64,000 nucleotides of DNA, taken from contig OW051492.1 in assembly GCA_932521035.1 (NCBI GenBank), positions 4,092,001 to 4,156,000 of the forward strand, written 5' to 3'. The translations under genes and the position numbers were made by a program. The DNA is from Oscheius dolichura (Eukaryota > Nematoda > Chromadorea > Rhabditida > Rhabditidae). Shown piece after piece: positions 45,627 through 57,808 of this stretch; the first letter of the stretch is position 1; every line of letters begins with the position of its first letter. The notes beneath the pieces are model-generated. The model was not told the DNA's origin, searched no databases, and was given only the letters and a program-made list of their open reading frames with translations.

Positions 45627-48600
45627 CTATCTATGTGAAATCGCTCCGCTTTGATGCATCATATTGTGAATCTGCTTCATGTGCACTTCGACGTAGTCTT
45701 GGAAGCAAGCGGCATTTTTAGAGGAAACCTGAATATTTTTGTATAAGTTCATAAAATATTAAAATACCTTGCTTCGAATATCCAGCATTGTATCGCTCAG
45801 CATTTGCAAATCTACTGGGCATAATGTGTGCTGGCCCAAGCTACGAATCTGAATGGAACTATTCGAAAATTTGAGATCAACTAAAACCTGAAGTAAAAGA
45901 GCAGTAAGCGAAGTGATCAACGAGAGCGCGTGTGTATCTTCTACGTTCAATCCACTGTTACATTTCCGTACAATCTGGTGAGCTTGAGAAGAACATTGTT
46001 TCCGCACACTCTCAGCTCTCAGAGACACATGCCCCTAGAACAATTATCAATACAAAATATACAAAACGCCAGGATGTCTGCCTGTCTGTCAGTCACCGCC
46101 CACGCCGGGTGTGGCCGCGTTCAAACTAGAGCTGCAAGTTCGAAAATTTTTGCTTTTCTCTATTTTTCCGTTTCCTTCATCTGCCTTTGCTTTAGCATGT
46201 GTGAAACACTAACGATGGCTCGATTCGGATTTGTAACTAGCTCGGGAATTTGTGAAACATTTTCGGAAATTTAAAAATCAAAATGGAGAAACGGAAAAGC
46301 TGACAGGCTGGGGGGCCGCGTTTCTGACGCGGCTAAGCCTTCTTGTCACGAAAAAAAAGCCAAAGATATACCTCTGATAACTGTTGCATTAGCTGAGAAT
46401 TGTATTCTTGTACTCCTTGCATATATATAGCCATTTGCTTGTTAATAGTTTCCAGATCAATAACTACTTGTGCATATTTTTCCTATTAAAGTATTTTAAA
46501 AAAATAGATGTAACCTACTTGAAACACAGGGTTATAGCTGTTGGTAAGTAGGTTTGATTTCTCCGCCTCTATATTAAGCTCCGATAATTGACGAACCATT
46601 TTCTTCTTTAGGTCGATTAATTTCGAAAGCTTCACTAATATAACAAGCATTCTCACAGAAAAATTTCCAACTTTGTCGGATTCTTCTAAAGAAAAAACAA
46701 TTTCGAACCGAAATTAACAAACCTGGCTCTCTTTTTACGGCTTTAACGGAGGTTTCCTTTCGTTCGGAAACAACAGGGACTAAAATCAGGTTTATTATAT
46801 TTTAAAACAATCTCGAGCATACCAATTTTTGGAGGAATCCCAAATGGCAGTTTGGCAGAGACTTGTTCTAAGAAATATGACACAGGCACCATATCCAGTT
46901 GTCCATCAAGCATTGCTTGTGTATCATCTACTTCCAAGGGTGGTATCATATCTTCCTGGAACAAAACGATAAGTTATATTCGTTTGTTCGAAAAGGAGAA
47001 ATCTCAACAAAAAGTGTAAATAACGGCTGTTTTCAACGCACTTCTTTGAGCTTCTTCCAGCCCCCCTGTATAAAAAATAAAGGAAAAAAAGAAGGCGAAG
47101 CCTTGGCAGGGGGTCGGCAGTCCCCCGGTAGCTAAAAAAGTTGAAAACAGCCGTTATTTGTGGTATTGTTCCCCTTTTGTAGCATCCTTCCATTCCCCAA
47201 TATTGTTCCCTTTTTGTACCCTCCTTGTAAACGCAAATAACACTTTTTGTTGAGATTTCTCCTTTTCCAACAAACGAATTTCACCAAACTTGGGTCACTA
47301 GTGCAACTTTGTACGGCGCACCCTGCGCAATAAAAAAATTGTAGTTTTTCGGAAGGAAAAAGAGTTACACGCACAAACGTCATTATGTAACTTAACCTTT
47401 CACAGGGGTAAACACAAATAACGCGCAGTGCTTCGCGCGATAAGAAATAAACCTTTTCAAAAATGATACGATAACCATCTTTTAAAACAGCATCAATGGT
47501 TCCGCTGTAAATTCCGTCTTTCGGGAAGTGAATACGAGCGTATACCTAAAATCATAATAAGAATTACACTATATACTTCAGGTTACCCTATTTCCAACGG
47601 TTAGGGGCCTCGGTATTTTAACTGGCAAATCAGAATGATCATATCCAGTGTGTGAGAAAAAGGTTCCATTGTAGATTGCTCTAATTTTTGTTCTCTTCTG
47701 TTCTAATGCATCACGCTCTTCGGCAAAAAACAACGGAGAGCAACGTCGTGGTTTTCCTGCAGCAAAATAGCAAAAATGTTGAAAAATACGAACCTAACAA
47801 TCGCCGAATAGTCCTCCATTGCTGTTTATTGAGCATCTTAGTTTTCAGTGTAGGAAAAGCTTCTTTCAAAATATTGCTGAATTCATTATCTGACAAAAAC
47901 AACGGTTCGTCTATGGATGAATAAAAAAATTCACATATTGTCCACCGTCTTGCCTTAAAAAAAGTAAAATGAAACAGATACTCCAACCTTGTGAAGCGAA
48001 AGGGTATGTTCAAGGCGTTTCGTTCCCAATCGTTCGGCAAGAACATCGCGATCGCGCTCTAACCTATAAATTTTAAACATAAATTAACACAAAACCTATC
48101 CCCACTTGCTCAATCTACGCATGGCAGCGGTCTGCGAAGAGTTACCATGCGTAATGGGTCGTACTGATTCCTCAATAGTTTCGTACGAGTCATCAGGGAT
48201 AGTATCATTCCGTGGCTTAAAAATTTAAAAGTGTAAGGAAACCATGCAATGAATATTTAGCATAACTTGCTTAAAACCTTACATCATACAATGACGCTGT
48301 AGAAGCAGAAGTTGATCGCTGCTCAGACGAAGGACTAGGAGCTTTCGGAAGAGAATTATCAATAGTATGATAAACCTAAACTCGACACGACAAAAATACT
48401 TGTAAAACTATTGGAACTCACTTCTGTATAGTCTGCGGCTCCATTTTCATCGTCAACTTCGGCTTTGGGAATAATAACGTCAACCTTTTTAACCGGAGAG
48501 TTTACTAATCTGAAATGACATATTTTAACTGTGCTGTCAAACTATCAAACTTTCTAGGTGTCTTATTTCTTGGTGATCGATGACGTGAGATCCCAGCTTC

Positions 48601-48784
48601 GGTCTCATCGTCGCGATATCGAGAAGGTAATTTGGAACCTTGGCGAAGTCCATATGGTGTATCTGGAACTTTTTCACGGAGCTGTGACTTTTTATAATGT
48701 GAAACGATAACTACAAACCAACGGAATCGTCGCTTTTCTTCTTCCATTTTGTGCGGTAGCCTCTAATTCCTGTTTGGTATCCAT
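45627..48784 (-). CDS. LIN9: LIN9, MuvB/DREAM complex subunit
   Basis: LIN9 is a core subunit of MuvB, which as DREAM or with B-Myb controls cell-cycle genes. First exon MDTKQELEATAQNGRRKATI, then SQLREKVPDTPYGLRQGSKL and a basic Ser/Pro-rich part. The DIRP domain (about 47.5-48.0 kb) reads ARRWTICEFFYSSIDEPLFL, DNEFSNILKEAFPTLKTKML, NKQQWRTIRRLLGKPRRCSP. Then YARIHFPKDGIYSGTIDAVL, IPPLEVDDTQAMLDGQLDMV and the C-terminal helices (AHQIVRKCNSGLNVEDTHAL, QIHNMMHQSGAIS), stop 45627-45629. One intron (about 46958-47455) is swollen by inverted-repeat elements. The ATG lies after GATTTTCAG. Complete. Confidence 0.93.
46979..47280. mobile_element. Nested inverted-repeat element in a LIN9 intron
   Basis: Outer arms of about 45 bp (46979-47023 and 47232-47280) share TTCGTTTGTT and GGAGAAATCTCAACAAAAAG. 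An inner pair of 20 bp (47018-47037 and 47140-47159, AAATAACGGCTGTTTTCAAC) is nested inside. It makes this LIN9 intron about ten times longer than the others. Confidence 0.75.
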
Positions 48785-49110
48785 ACACAAAGCTGAAAAT
48801 CAAGTATTCGTATAGCACCACGATTATAAGCATCATAAATAGGAAAGCATTCAGTTTTTCCAAAATGTAATACTGCTCCGAAGTTTGAACGCTTCTTCGT
48901 CTGCAGAAAATGTCTGCATCAAAATTTTCAAACTCCCGCCACAAGGCGGGTGAAAAAAAATATTTTTTTGGGAAATGAGAGTCGGCTTCAAAGTTCAGAG
49001 ATTTTCAGAGTGAATTTTGGCAGAAAACAAATTCTGGTCATTTTGTTGTTGTGTTGTTTATGGGAATGTTTCACTTTTTGCTTGGGCTTATACTTCAACA
49101 GAAGTACAAC
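48785..49110. other. Intergenic stretch between LIN9 and the V-ATPase remnant
   Basis: Probably holds the LIN9 promoter. The N-terminal part expected for V-ATPase subunit a was looked for here and not found. Confidence 0.4.
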
Positions 49111-50676
49111 AGCTCAATTATTTTCTTTTTTGAAAAGTTGGAGACTGAACTTGCAGAGGTAAACAGAAACGAGAAGACATTGACGAAAAATTTCTCTGAA
49201 TTGATTGAATTTAAGCATATACTCAAGAAAGCTCAAACATTTTTCGAAGAAGTTAGTTTTTAATTGATTAATTATCGTGGATGGGTTTGAAATTCTGAAC
49301 GTTAGAAGAAATGCCATTTTTTAAAATTCAAAATATTGCTCGATTGAATTACGCATTATTGTAAGGTCGAGCATGATCGTCTTCGAACTCAAGTCAATGG
49401 TAACTGTCAACATCACATCGACAAGGAGATCCTCATATACACCGCTATTGAAGATGATGAGTCATTTCCCACTGTTTCACTCGTTTTGCAAATGAAGCTA
49501 GGGTATGAGTTTGTTTCTATAAAACGTTCCAGCTTCTATAACCGCAATAATGTGCTGCGACAACTCGTTGGTTTTTCACCAACCAAAATGGTGATTGATT
49601 TTTTTTTAAATTCAAAATATAAAGTTATGATTATATGCAATTACCCATCCACGGGGTCGAGGGTCACGCAAAAATAAGTTGTAATTAGCTTGATGATCCA
49701 CTGGCATCTGATTACAACACCGAGGATTTCGTGGGGCCTAGTGATTCAGCGAACTATCCACTTATAAAGCATCAGCTTCGGTATGCGTAATATAACTGTT
49801 ATTGAGCGACTATTGATAAAATTTATATGCATATGCAACCCATAAATTTAGGTTTCTTGCCTGTGTTATTCAACGACAACGTTTGCCAGGGTTTGAACGA
49901 CTACTTTGGCGAGTTTGTAGAAGGAATGTTTTTCTGCGTACTTCGGAGATAGATGAACTTCTCAAAGATACCTTAACGGTAGTTACTTATTGTAAGTTAT
50001 TTATAGGTCTGTTCTGGCCAGAGAGTTTTGGGTTACGAGTATCCGGGTTCCTCGTGTGCACCCTCTCTTCTTGTTGGCCTAATTAGTATGGTTATGTTTA
50101 AATCTCGTCAGTCCGGCTATATTGAAACGGATAGATCGCCCAAGGATCTCTGCTATTTAAATTATTGGTATCCAGGGCAAGTAAGCTATTTTTTTTCAAC
50201 TTCAGAAATAGTAGAACGTTAGATTTTAAAAATATTATTTCAGTCTTCAATAGAAATGATTTTACTAATGATAGCTATTAGCTGTGTACCAATAATGTTA
50301 TGTGTAAAGCCTTATCTACTCTGGAGAGAAGACGGACGAAAACGCACAGCTATATATCGACAATTGGTAGGTTGTCTATGGAATATATATGATTTTTATC
50401 CACCTTTTTCTGGTTTTTTGGCCATAAAAATAAGCTACTCGGTGTTTGTGTACAATATATTTGCAGAGCGTGCGTGCCGATTTGAATGACGAAGATGTAG
50501 AAGTAATATATCATGAGCAAGACGTTCTATCTGAACAACATGAAGAGGAAAAACTAAACATGGGCGATGTTGTAGTATTTCAAGTCATACATACTGTAGA
50601 ATTTGTGCTTGGATGTATTTCTCACACTGCTTCATATCTACGTCTATGGGCGCTATCCTTTGCTTTTGTTCCGTTT
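49111..50676 (+). pseudogene. V-ATPase subunit a remnant with large internal loss
   Basis: Several exons with good splice sites match the 100-kDa membrane subunit of the proton pump: FFEKLETELAEVNRNEKTLT, FSELIEFKHILKKAQTFFEE, LACVIQRQRLPGFERLLWRV, CRRNVFLRTSEIDELLKDTL, then a jump to [53 protein letters not shown] and [10 protein letters not shown]. Missing are about the first 110 residues, about 350 residues in the middle with several membrane helices, and the C-terminus after LRLWALS, which includes the helix with the essential arginine. It cannot encode a working pump subunit; it is a decayed or internally deleted copy. Confidence 0.7.
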
Positions 50677-51280
50677 TCATTCAAAACAATATTGAAAGAA
50701 GCCCGCTGCGAGGAAAAAGCAGCTTAGCTATGTCCAAGTTCCTCCCGTTTATTGTATTTATTTCATCACAGTTAGCTGAACTAAGGCTAAGTTCTAGTTT
50801 TCCTTGTGTTTTGTATAAGCAATTATTTTTTTATCATCATAAAAGTTCTAGCATTATTCGCGTATGCACATCTAGGTTTTGTTTTGAGATCCCAAGTTGC
50901 GCCATGCAAACTTTATGCGAAATCTTCATAGTACGGGTAACAATGTCAGTTATGTAATATGCCCCGACGCTGTCGAGAAGAGGAGGTAAGGGAAGAACGT
51001 CGCGGGGGAGAATAAAATTCGGCCCCGTGCCTCCGGAAGTATAGAGACTTCCCTATAGGTTCTACCTAGATTATGCACAATTGCCAGCTTATTTATTGGG
51101 CATCTTCATCAGTAATATGTACAATTGGCACCACCATCTGCCATTGCTTAACTGTCATATTTCTTGAATCTGTCCTGGCTCTTTCACTGTCGTCCGCCAT
51201 TGTATCTTTTCGATATTGCACCCCGTTAATTGTGGGTTGGCAGCGTCTCAATTCGACGATCTATAACCCTTTAGAAGATG
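50677..51280. other. Non-coding stretch
   Basis: A possible further V-ATPase exon (QLAELRL after an ATCACAG acceptor near 50770) could not be extended. Around 50960-51060 composition becomes GC-richer. Nothing else recognised. Confidence 0.35.
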
Positions 51281-52234
<954 letters not shown>

Positions 52235-52688
52235 GGCAGTGTAACTGACCCGGAGCCCGTGAACATCAGCTGTTCGCCGGAGTTAACATGACTGACACCA
52301 CTGCTCTCAGGGCTCCTCTGCTGTGCGAGGAGATTCTATTGAAAGGGAACTCGAACAGGCAACTAGAGGAAATGCCCTTTTCCCCTATTGGAGCAGCCAA
52401 AACGGGCTATCCAAAGCATCCACGCATGGTCTTCCTCGTGCGGATAGGAAGAGCAGGGACAGGGGGATAAAATAGTCGACCTCAATTGTCAGATCCCAAT
52501 TGAACCGTAAGATGTAGTTCTCAAAAAGTCTGGGCTCTATTTTACCCGGCCGAGAGAGTACAGTAAGACTAGTGGGTTTCCGTTAGTAGAGGTATAATTT
52601 ATTTGAGGATCACAAGACACCCTGAGACGGCCCTCGTATTTCTCTTCTTCGACTAGATCCACCCGTGTCTCCTCTCCCGCCGCTTCCC
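52235..52688. other. Gap between CCDC102-like and Axin
   Basis: Both neighbours are on -, so this is the Axin 3' region and the CCDC102-like promoter. A GGGTCAG acceptor lies 10 bases before the CCDC102-like ATG. No other feature seen. Confidence 0.4.
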
Positions 52689-54356
52689 CTAATCGGAGTC
52701 GACGTAGCGCCGAGCCTCGGCGACGATCCTCCCCTCGAACAGCGGCAGCACCGCGTTGTCCTCCGTGAGCAGACTCCACTGGAAAGGCGCCGAGCCGTCG
52801 TCACACGGACTTTTGAAGAGCAGTCTGAATGGGAATTCGCTTAGATTATGGGCGTATTCACCTCAAGTTGTCGTCTTTTCGAATGGCGAAAGTCTTCCTG
52901 AACTGGTAGAGGGTGACGAACGGGCCGCGGAGATCCGCGATGTAGGGGGCCACCTCGTCGTCCCTCGACAGGCGACACTGGACTGTCTGCTGGGCAGGAC
53001 GACGACTGAACTGGCCATTATCCGGACAGGAAGAGAGACTTACGGAAGAGTGGCGAAGCAGTTCTGCTGGCTGGGACGAGCCTTCCGCTGGAGGGTCTGG
53101 GAGAACGACGACTGGGAGAAGGTGTTCTCGGCGAAGGCTGGAAGGGGGGCATTCGAAAAATGGAGGGGAAGGAGGCATACGGTTGCTGATGTAACTCCTC
53201 TCTGAACTGAAGTAGGCACTTTCGGAACTGCAGAAGCCGCTGGTGTCGTTGAAGCCGGAGGTCCTGGAATCGGGCGATCCTGCTGTCCTCCCGCGTCTCA
53301 CCTGGCCTTTCTCCCGTTTGTCGTGAATCTTTCCGGGATAACGATGTTGAAATTGTAGCCACGTACTGGGGGGACAAAAGGTCCCGGCTGGAAGTGGTCG
53401 GCAGACGGCGACTCGTCCGAGTCCGAGCGCCGTCTGTCCAGCTTCTCCGCGTACTTCTCCATCTCCTCGTCGCTCATCGTTTTCTCGTGGGTGTTCTCCT
53501 CCTCGGAGAATGCCTTCGGGAGATCCCTGAAACTGGCGAGTCCTTTCCGTCACAGCACCTCTCACCTCGGGTAGACATGTCCCCCGTGTCGGGACAGCTC
53601 ATCTGCAATTTTCTGCAGCTTGGCCGTCAGCTCCAGTGTGAATCGACTCCTGTCCTCCTCCTTCTCGTGTCGATACGGTATCTCGTGCCTCTAAATCTCA
53701 CCCTGCTCTCTCTCTTCAATAAGGATGACCCACCTCCGGTTTGCTGGTCGACGGGTCACAGGGATACCGCGGCCGCCGCGATCTCCTCATGGTCTCCGAC
53801 GGCCCCAGAGGGAAGTACTCTTCGGCCGACTCGTCGCTTTCGCTCTCTTTCAGCTGAAGGAATCCGTTTGTTTTGTTTTGTTTTTTTGCCCACCTGGTCA
53901 AAGTACTCTGAGCAGACAAATCGTGAGTGCCAGGACTTGAGCAGCTCGGAGAGGGGCTGCCAGATAGGCTCAAAAAGCGTCGCCGGGACGGGGGTGCTCG
54001 ACTTGAGGCCGTGGATTCGGCTGGACATCTCCTGGCGGATCTCCCTCGGAATGAAGTCGCAGGAGCCGCTCCGTAGGCTGAATTTCCGTCTGCTCGGCGG
54101 CTCGTCCCCCGACCCACCTGATATATCTCCTATGGATAATCTGGGCTCTCGCGGCCGCGTCCGGACTCCTTAGGTAGTTCCCGAATCCACGCAGGGCAAA
54201 ATATAAATCGGCGGCCTCCTCCGGCCGGTCGGGGTCCTGAACTGTCCCATTTCTGGCTGTCTCCCTGCCTACCAGTCGTATCCACTGCTTGAAATAATCG
54301 AGGGCCGTCGCATTGTTCAGCACTTCCTCGACGTCGTCCTCGTACAGGCTGACCAT
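52689..54356 (-). CDS. AXIN: Axin (RGS and DIX domains), Wnt scaffold
   Basis: Axin assembles the beta-catenin destruction complex. The N-terminal exon carries an RGS-like domain: MVSLYEDDVEEVLNNATALD, YFKQWIRLVGRETARNG, AADLYFALRGFGNYLR, then FIPREIRQEMSSRIHGLKSS, LFEPIWQPLSELLKSWHSRF and VCSEYFDQ. The middle is Ser/Glu-rich (ESDESAEEYFPLGPSE, FTLELTAKLQKIADELSRHG, KTMSDEEMEKYAEKLDRRRS). The C-terminal DIX domain is well kept: VAPYIADLRGPFVTLYQFRK, LRLLFKSPCDDGSAPFQWSL, LTEDNAVLPLFEGRIVAEAR, stop 52689-52691. GSK3- and beta-catenin-binding segments were not recognised. The protein is shorter than vertebrate Axin and its RGS is divergent, as in nematode PRY-1. The start follows CCTCTTCAG by one base. 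Confidence 0.85.
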
Positions 54357-55678
54357 CCTGAAGAGGCGCGGATTGAGCAGGGCAGAGGAGAAGGATGAGG
54401 ACGACAATAGATGGCTCGGAGACAAATAGCCGTGTCGTGAGGGAATGGACTGGCGCCAAATGAACATAAAGGCCACACACCGCAGCTGGGCCCCTGCCAC
54501 CAGAGAAAAAGTCGGTGGCGTCTCGTTCAAAACTTCAAAGGATGGCGCCAATTGTCAAAAGGGCGAGAAATGTACTCCTGGAAATGGAGAGGTTGGCCGT
54601 GGCGGCGGCGGAAGCGGCCCTGTTTTGCCCCGTTATCGGCGATGCCTTGATAGGGCTCTTGTAGAGGAAAAGGGACGAGGATGACCCCCGGCTGCCAGAT
54701 TATTGACAGCATAAAGCATAATGGAGACATCTGGTCGGGCGCCAAAACAAGCCGGGGAGGACAGTGCGTCAAGAGCCTTTCGGCTGCATATGCTCCGCCT
54801 TACGGGGCTTAAACAAGGCAAATAACCACTCAAAACACACTCCAACAGGGGAGGAACAGCCTCCGAATCGATAGGGCTGTGGGAAAGAGACACGGTCGGT
54901 GATAGATGGACTGGCCAGATGCACTGCTGGTATTATGAATAGGCGCTGGGAGGACAGCGCCCGGGGGGAGTAGTTGGCTCGACTAAGCTGGAAAACGGCC
55001 GAGTGTGAATCAATAGACAATCATTTGTCATTAGAGGCACCGGGCGGCTCGTTTTCAAAGGGGCACCGCAGCTGATAGCGCCTCCTTTGATCTCGCCGAC
55101 ATACTCAGTCCAACGCCCTTGAAAACTCGTCTCTTGGGGCAAATTCAAAAATTCTCGGCTATACGTGGCGGACATACTCAATTTCACATTATGCACACTT
55201 GATGTTGTCTTTAGATGGCTCAGGAGAGGGGGAGGCTTGGGAATCAACGGAATCCTTATCTTTTTATGGGCGAAGGACTCCTTTTAGAGGTGGAAAAGCA
55301 ACATTTGTAATAATGAAACTGAAGGAAACCTATGATCGAGGAAAAAAAAACGATCTCTTCCGCGTCTTTGAAGCTTCTCTGGTAGAAGCCTGAAATAGCT
55401 TTTTGGCAAAAGAAGCGGTTGAAGATCTTCATTCTATTACGCTCGTTTTATCCTTTTCTTCTCCCTTAGAGCAACGAGAGTAGCTTCGAATTCGAATTCC
55501 ACTTCACCTAGTGGATGGTTTGAAAGATGAGGAATAGGAAGGAAGGAAGCTGGCTAAATACGCAAGCACGTATTTCGAATTTCAAATTCCCCCTTCGATT
55601 GAAGAGGAGAAAGCTTCCTCTTGATTTTCGGTCTATCTTTGCTTTTCTCTCGAAAACTCGCCCAACTTTTTTTTCAGA
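54357..55678. other. Divergent intergenic region
   Basis: Between Axin (-) and BUD13 (+). Moderately GC-rich on the left and AT-rich on the right. An upstream Axin exon could be present but none was recognised. It ends in a long T tract and TTCAG one base before the BUD13 ATG. Confidence 0.4.
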
Positions 55679-57743
55679 ATGACCGATTTGTCAAAGTCGG
55701 ATTATCTCAAGCGATATACATCTGCTGGTGATAATGATAAAAAGAAAAAGAAGAAGAGTAAAAACAAAGAGAAGGACAGTGATAGACCACCAAAAAGGCA
55801 GCTAGCTGGGTTTGTTTTCTTTGCTAATTTTAGTGTTACGTTATGTAATTTAGAATTCGGATAATCGAAACGGATGCATTTGCTCCTGTGGCTGCCGCGA
55901 GCGATATCGAAGATGTGGACAGTGATGAAGAGCTTGAAATTCAAATGTTAAACGAAGAAATTCGAAATAAAGCCAAGAAAGGAACTATGAAAGGAGGGTT
56001 CAAGTCCACGTTTACCTCCATAGGTATAGTGTTTTTGGATCAAGTTATAAAGATTTTCTCAGATGGGCTTGCAATAAAATCAGAGCCATTAGATGAACAG
56101 CCGGAACACACCAATGGAGAAGAAATAAAAGAAGAGACATCTACGATTGAAGAAACAAAATTTCAAATGTCCTTAACTGGAAAGACAAATACAGGTTTCA
56201 TAACTATATCACTGAAGAACTCTTTTTTATTTTTCAGAAACAGCTGCTAAAGAACAAAATGTATCGCAGGCATCTAGAACACGGCGCCGTCATGATTCTG
56301 ATTCAGGTAGCCTATTTTATTGTTTGTCTCTTATTTTCAGTTTCAGACGAACCAGAGTCACGAGTACAGCGGCAGACGATTACAAAAGACGCCGGTCGGA
56401 AAGAAAATCGTTCACCAAAACGGATACGGCATGATTCAGGTAGCATGATAACTAATTTTTGAGAGTTTTTTTTAATTCAGATAACTCGCCTCCGCGTAAA
56501 CGAAGGCATGATAGTTCAGACGAATCCCCACCTCGACGTAAACGCTATGATTCTGGTAAAGATTTTTTATTCAGTTAACGCTTATTTCAGACAACTCGCC
56601 ACCGAGACGTCGACATGATGATGCAAAAGGGGAACCATCTAGAAGACGGCAAAGGAAGGATTCAGGTTTTTGTCATTATTAATGTAGATTGAAAATTTTA
56701 AGACAATTCACCTGTAAGAAGGAAACGGCATGATTCAGATGAGTCCCCATCTAGAAGAAGACAACACAACGACTCAGGTATATAATTTTTCTCTCTTTTT
56801 CGTGTAAACCTACAATTTTCTTGTGTATTATAATTTTTCGCTTCACATTGTAAATAATATTTAGATCAATCGCCTCCAAGATCTCGTAGAAGGAAGGATT
56901 CGGACCAATCACCGCAGAGAGCTATACCTGAGCAGAAACAAAAAACGTTGGATGGAAAAGTAATTGTTTTTTACTTTTAAAACTTGCCATTGCAGATTGC
57001 TGGTCTTCAAAGTGCAAAAGATTTACAAGAGGAATCCGATAGATTAAGAGCGAGGAAGGCACAGGTTTTGTTGCAATCATTACATTATCCACGGTTTCAG
57101 ATGTTTGATGAACTTGATCCAGCTGTGAGTGGTAGAGATGCCGAAACACAGGTTCGAAAAACACAAGTGAAAAGAGGCCGGAGAGACAAACCAGAAGATA
57201 TTGAAAAGAAGGAAAGAGAAGCAAAAAAACAAGCAGAATTGGTCGAAAAGTACAAGGAATGGAACAAAGGAGCTAAACAACTGAAAGACGTGCGATTTTA
57301 CCTTCCTTTATTTAATTTGTTATATATTTTTTGAAAATTGTATCCTTTCTAGAGACAAGAACAATTGGATGAGCTGGCCAGAGTTGTCGCGGGCCCCATG
57401 ACAAGAACAGCCGAAGATGTGGATATGAATCAATACTTGAAAGAAAAAATCCATGAAGCTGATCCAATGGCTTCAATGATAAAGAAGAAAAATCGGGAAG
57501 AAGCAATCGATAGAGGAGATTTAGGTGAGTTCTCATGTATTTATAGCTTTTCACTTTTAATTTATTTCAGTTTATCCTACCTATGACAAGCCGTATCCCC
57601 CAAACCGTTATGGAATACGGCCAGGTTACCGTTGGGATGGAGTGGATCGCTCTAATGGTTTCGAAGCTAAATTAGCGATATCACAAAATGCCAGGCAAGC
57701 TGTGGAAAAGGAGATATATTCGAATTCCAATGTTTTCGATTGA
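55679..57743 (+). CDS. BUD13: BUD13, spliceosomal RES-complex subunit
   Basis: BUD13 belongs to the pre-mRNA retention and splicing complex. N-terminus [15 protein letters not shown] followed by a Lys-rich run; then [20 protein letters not shown]. The middle is a series of repeats of the type [12 protein letters not shown], spread over at least five small exons whose introns all split the Gly/Asp codon after the DS motif in the same phase. The conserved C-terminal domain is intact: [76 protein letters not shown] and [11 protein letters not shown], stop 57741-57743. The start follows TTTTTTTTCAG by one base. An AATAAA near 57755 ends the gene. Confidence 0.94.
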
Positions 57744-57808
57744 GTCTGTAAATTAAATAAAGATTATATAAAGCATATTCGTTTATCTATAAAATAGCCC
57801 TTCCACTT

